From Pedobacter cryoconitis (lineage in GTDB: Bacteria > Bacteroidota > Bacteroidia > Sphingobacteriales > Sphingobacteriaceae): a DNA stretch of 41,024 nt. The stretch lies in assembly GCF_014207135.1 (NCBI RefSeq), contig NZ_JACHCC010000006.1, positions 1 to 41,024 of the forward strand, in the 5' to 3' direction. A program made the position numbers and the translations under genes. Shown piece after piece: positions 39,964 through 41,024 of this stretch. The notes beneath the pieces were generated by a model. The model made no database searches. It saw only the letters and a list, made by a program, of their open reading frames with translations, and had not been told where the DNA came from. How positions within the stretch are numbered: position 1 is the stretch's first letter; every line of letters begins with the position of its first letter.

Positions 39964-41024
39964 TTACTTGATCAGATGTTTGATCTGGATCAGTTCATGT
40001 TCTTCTAAAAAGCGCCATCTTCCACGTGGAAGATCTTTCTTGGTCAAATTACCATAAACTACGCGGTCTAATTTCACAACTTCATAACCTAAGTGTTCAA
40101 ATATTCTACGAACAATTCTGTTTTTACCACTGTGAATCTGGATACCTACTTCACGTTTTGAACCACCAGCTACGTAAGATACAGAATCAGGTTTAATAAT
40201 ACCATCTTCTAATTCTAATCCGAACTGAATTTTATTCAGGTCTCCCTGGCTTAAGCTCTTGCTTAATTCTACGTGATAGATTTTAGTGATTCCATAACTT
40301 GGGTGAGATAACTTATCAGCTAAATCTCCATCGTTAGTCATTAATAACAGACCTGTTGTATTACGGTCTAAACGTCCTACAGGGTAGATACGCTCTCTGC
40401 TTGCCTTTTCTACCAATGACATTACAGTACGACGTTCCTGAGGGTCATCAGTAGTGGTAATATAATCTTTAGGTTTATTTAAAAGTACATAGATCTTCTT
40501 TTCACGTTTAAGTAATTCACCGTTGTAGCGTACTTCGTCTTTTGCAGGATCTACTTTATAACCCAGTTCTGAAACTGGTACACCATTCACAGAAACTACG
40601 CCAGCTGAGATCAGCTCATCTGCCTTACGGCGTGAACAGATACCAGAGTTCGCGATATAACGGTTTAAACGGATTTTACCATCATCTACGCTGTTACTTT
40701 CCTTTCTGGAACGCATAACAGACGTTTTAGGTGCAAATGGTCTTGGTGCACCTGAATATGGTTTAGCAGGAGCACCTTCTTCTCTCTTTCTGAAAGGTCT
40801 GCTATCTGTACTTCTGGATGTATTCTTTTTATCATCGAAAGTTCTGAATGGTCTTTCACCATCAGTACCGAAATTGTCTTTCTTTACGTAACTACGGCTT
40901 TCATTTCTCGGCATTTCTTTAGAACTGCCTTCTTTGAATGCACGTGGCTTGAATGTTTTACCACCAGCGCCTCTTGAAGAGAAACTTTTAGCATCACCGT
41001 CTCTTGGAGGTCTTGCTTTGAAGT
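39964..41024 (-). CDS. RluB/RsuA-family pseudouridine synthase, 5' end outside window
   Basis: This enzyme isomerises uridine in rRNA, probably 23S by similarity to RluB. The S4 RNA-binding domain is RLNRYIANSGICSRRKADEL followed by ISAGVVSVNG. The catalytic domain contains GRLDRNTTGLLLMTNDGDLA with the catalytic aspartate, and HSGKNRIVRRIFEHLGYEV. The first ATG visible at 40914 is internal: the frame stays open with no stop up to the right edge (41024). The N-terminal extension before the S4 domain is at least 100 residues, rich in Arg, Lys, Ser, Pro and Gly, and disordered, as in other Sphingobacteriaceae homologues. The true start is not seen. The lactonase follows 14 bp downstream. Confidence 0.9.
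   Translation of the reverse strand, partial: FKARPPRDGDAKSFSSRGAGGKTFKPRAFKEGSSKEMPRNESRSYVKKDNFGTDGERPFRTFDDKKNTSRSTDSRPFRKREEGAPAKPYSGAPRPFAPKTSVMRSRKESNSVDDGKIRLNRYIANSGICSRRKADELISAGVVSVNGVPVSELGYKVDPAKDEVRYNGELLKREKKIYVLLNKPKDYITTTDDPQERRTVMSLVEKASRERIYPVGRLDRNTTGLLLMTNDGDLADKLSHPSYGITKIYHVELSKSLSQGDLNKIQFGLELEDGIIKPDSVSYVAGGSKREVGIQIHSGKNRIVRRIFEHLGYEVVKLDRVVYGNLTKKDLPRGRWRFLEEHELIQIKHLIK

Overview
The window looks like chromosomal DNA of a Bacteroidota member, most likely family Sphingobacteriaceae and Pedobacter-like. This is inferred from gene content and style: moderate GC, few Shine-Dalgarno sites, signal peptides ending in AQ, promoters of the Bacteroidota TTTG / TAnnTTTG type, a bacillithiol gene (bshA), an OstA-like protein with a Bacteroidota layout, a macroglobulin-like surface protein with a receptor-plug end, and FucP-type sugar symport. 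The species is not proven. Most of the window is housekeeping and envelope DNA. The only mobile element is an IS3-family copy cut by the left edge.

Layout. 1-832: right part of an IS3-family insertion sequence, followed by a 35-bp perfect inverted repeat (849-923). 1004-1304: two identical tRNA-Val(UAC) genes with terminators and a consensus promoter. 1343-2417: recO and a dgkA-type lipid kinase (minus). 2595-6199: FucP-type transporter, rlmF and a DAC-domain (diadenylate cyclase-like) gene. 6277-6435: an unlisted 52-residue membrane protein with its own terminator. 6833-8768: padR and a PspC-domain gene behind a large operator-like dyad. 8894-12897: a CBS-pair protein, then on the minus strand a 907-residue macroglobulin/plug protein and a nitroreductase. 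13215-16430: FadL-type porin plus lipoprotein GDSL esterase, then msrA. 16728-19752: a 2-oxoglutarate dioxygenase, tRNA-Thr(UGU), and a serine hydrolase carrying a leftover GH3 C-terminal domain.

19888-24469 is a tight run: mutL, two tandem rhomboid proteases and a membrane-anchored endonuclease/exonuclease/phosphatase protein. cysS, an NTF2-like secreted protein and a GDPD-family protein that has lost key active-site residues follow to 27890. 28120-31905 (minus) is an envelope set: a SurA-like protein without a PPIase domain, SurA, MoxR ATPase and a DUF1963 protein. 32016-33118 carries a possible HolD-like protein and rdgB. ostA-like (minus) and tilS (plus) diverge from back-to-back promoters. 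A small membrane protein, bshA, a beta-propeller lactonase and a pseudouridine synthase cut by the right edge complete the window.

No CRISPR array, prophage, defence island or biosynthetic cluster was seen. The most notable items are the degenerate GDPD paralogue, the DAC-domain protein with an altered RHR motif, the hidden 52-residue membrane protein, predicted leaderless starts of padR and tilS, the HolD-like candidate upstream of rdgB, and two unexplained palindromic elements (849-923 and 27906-27985).
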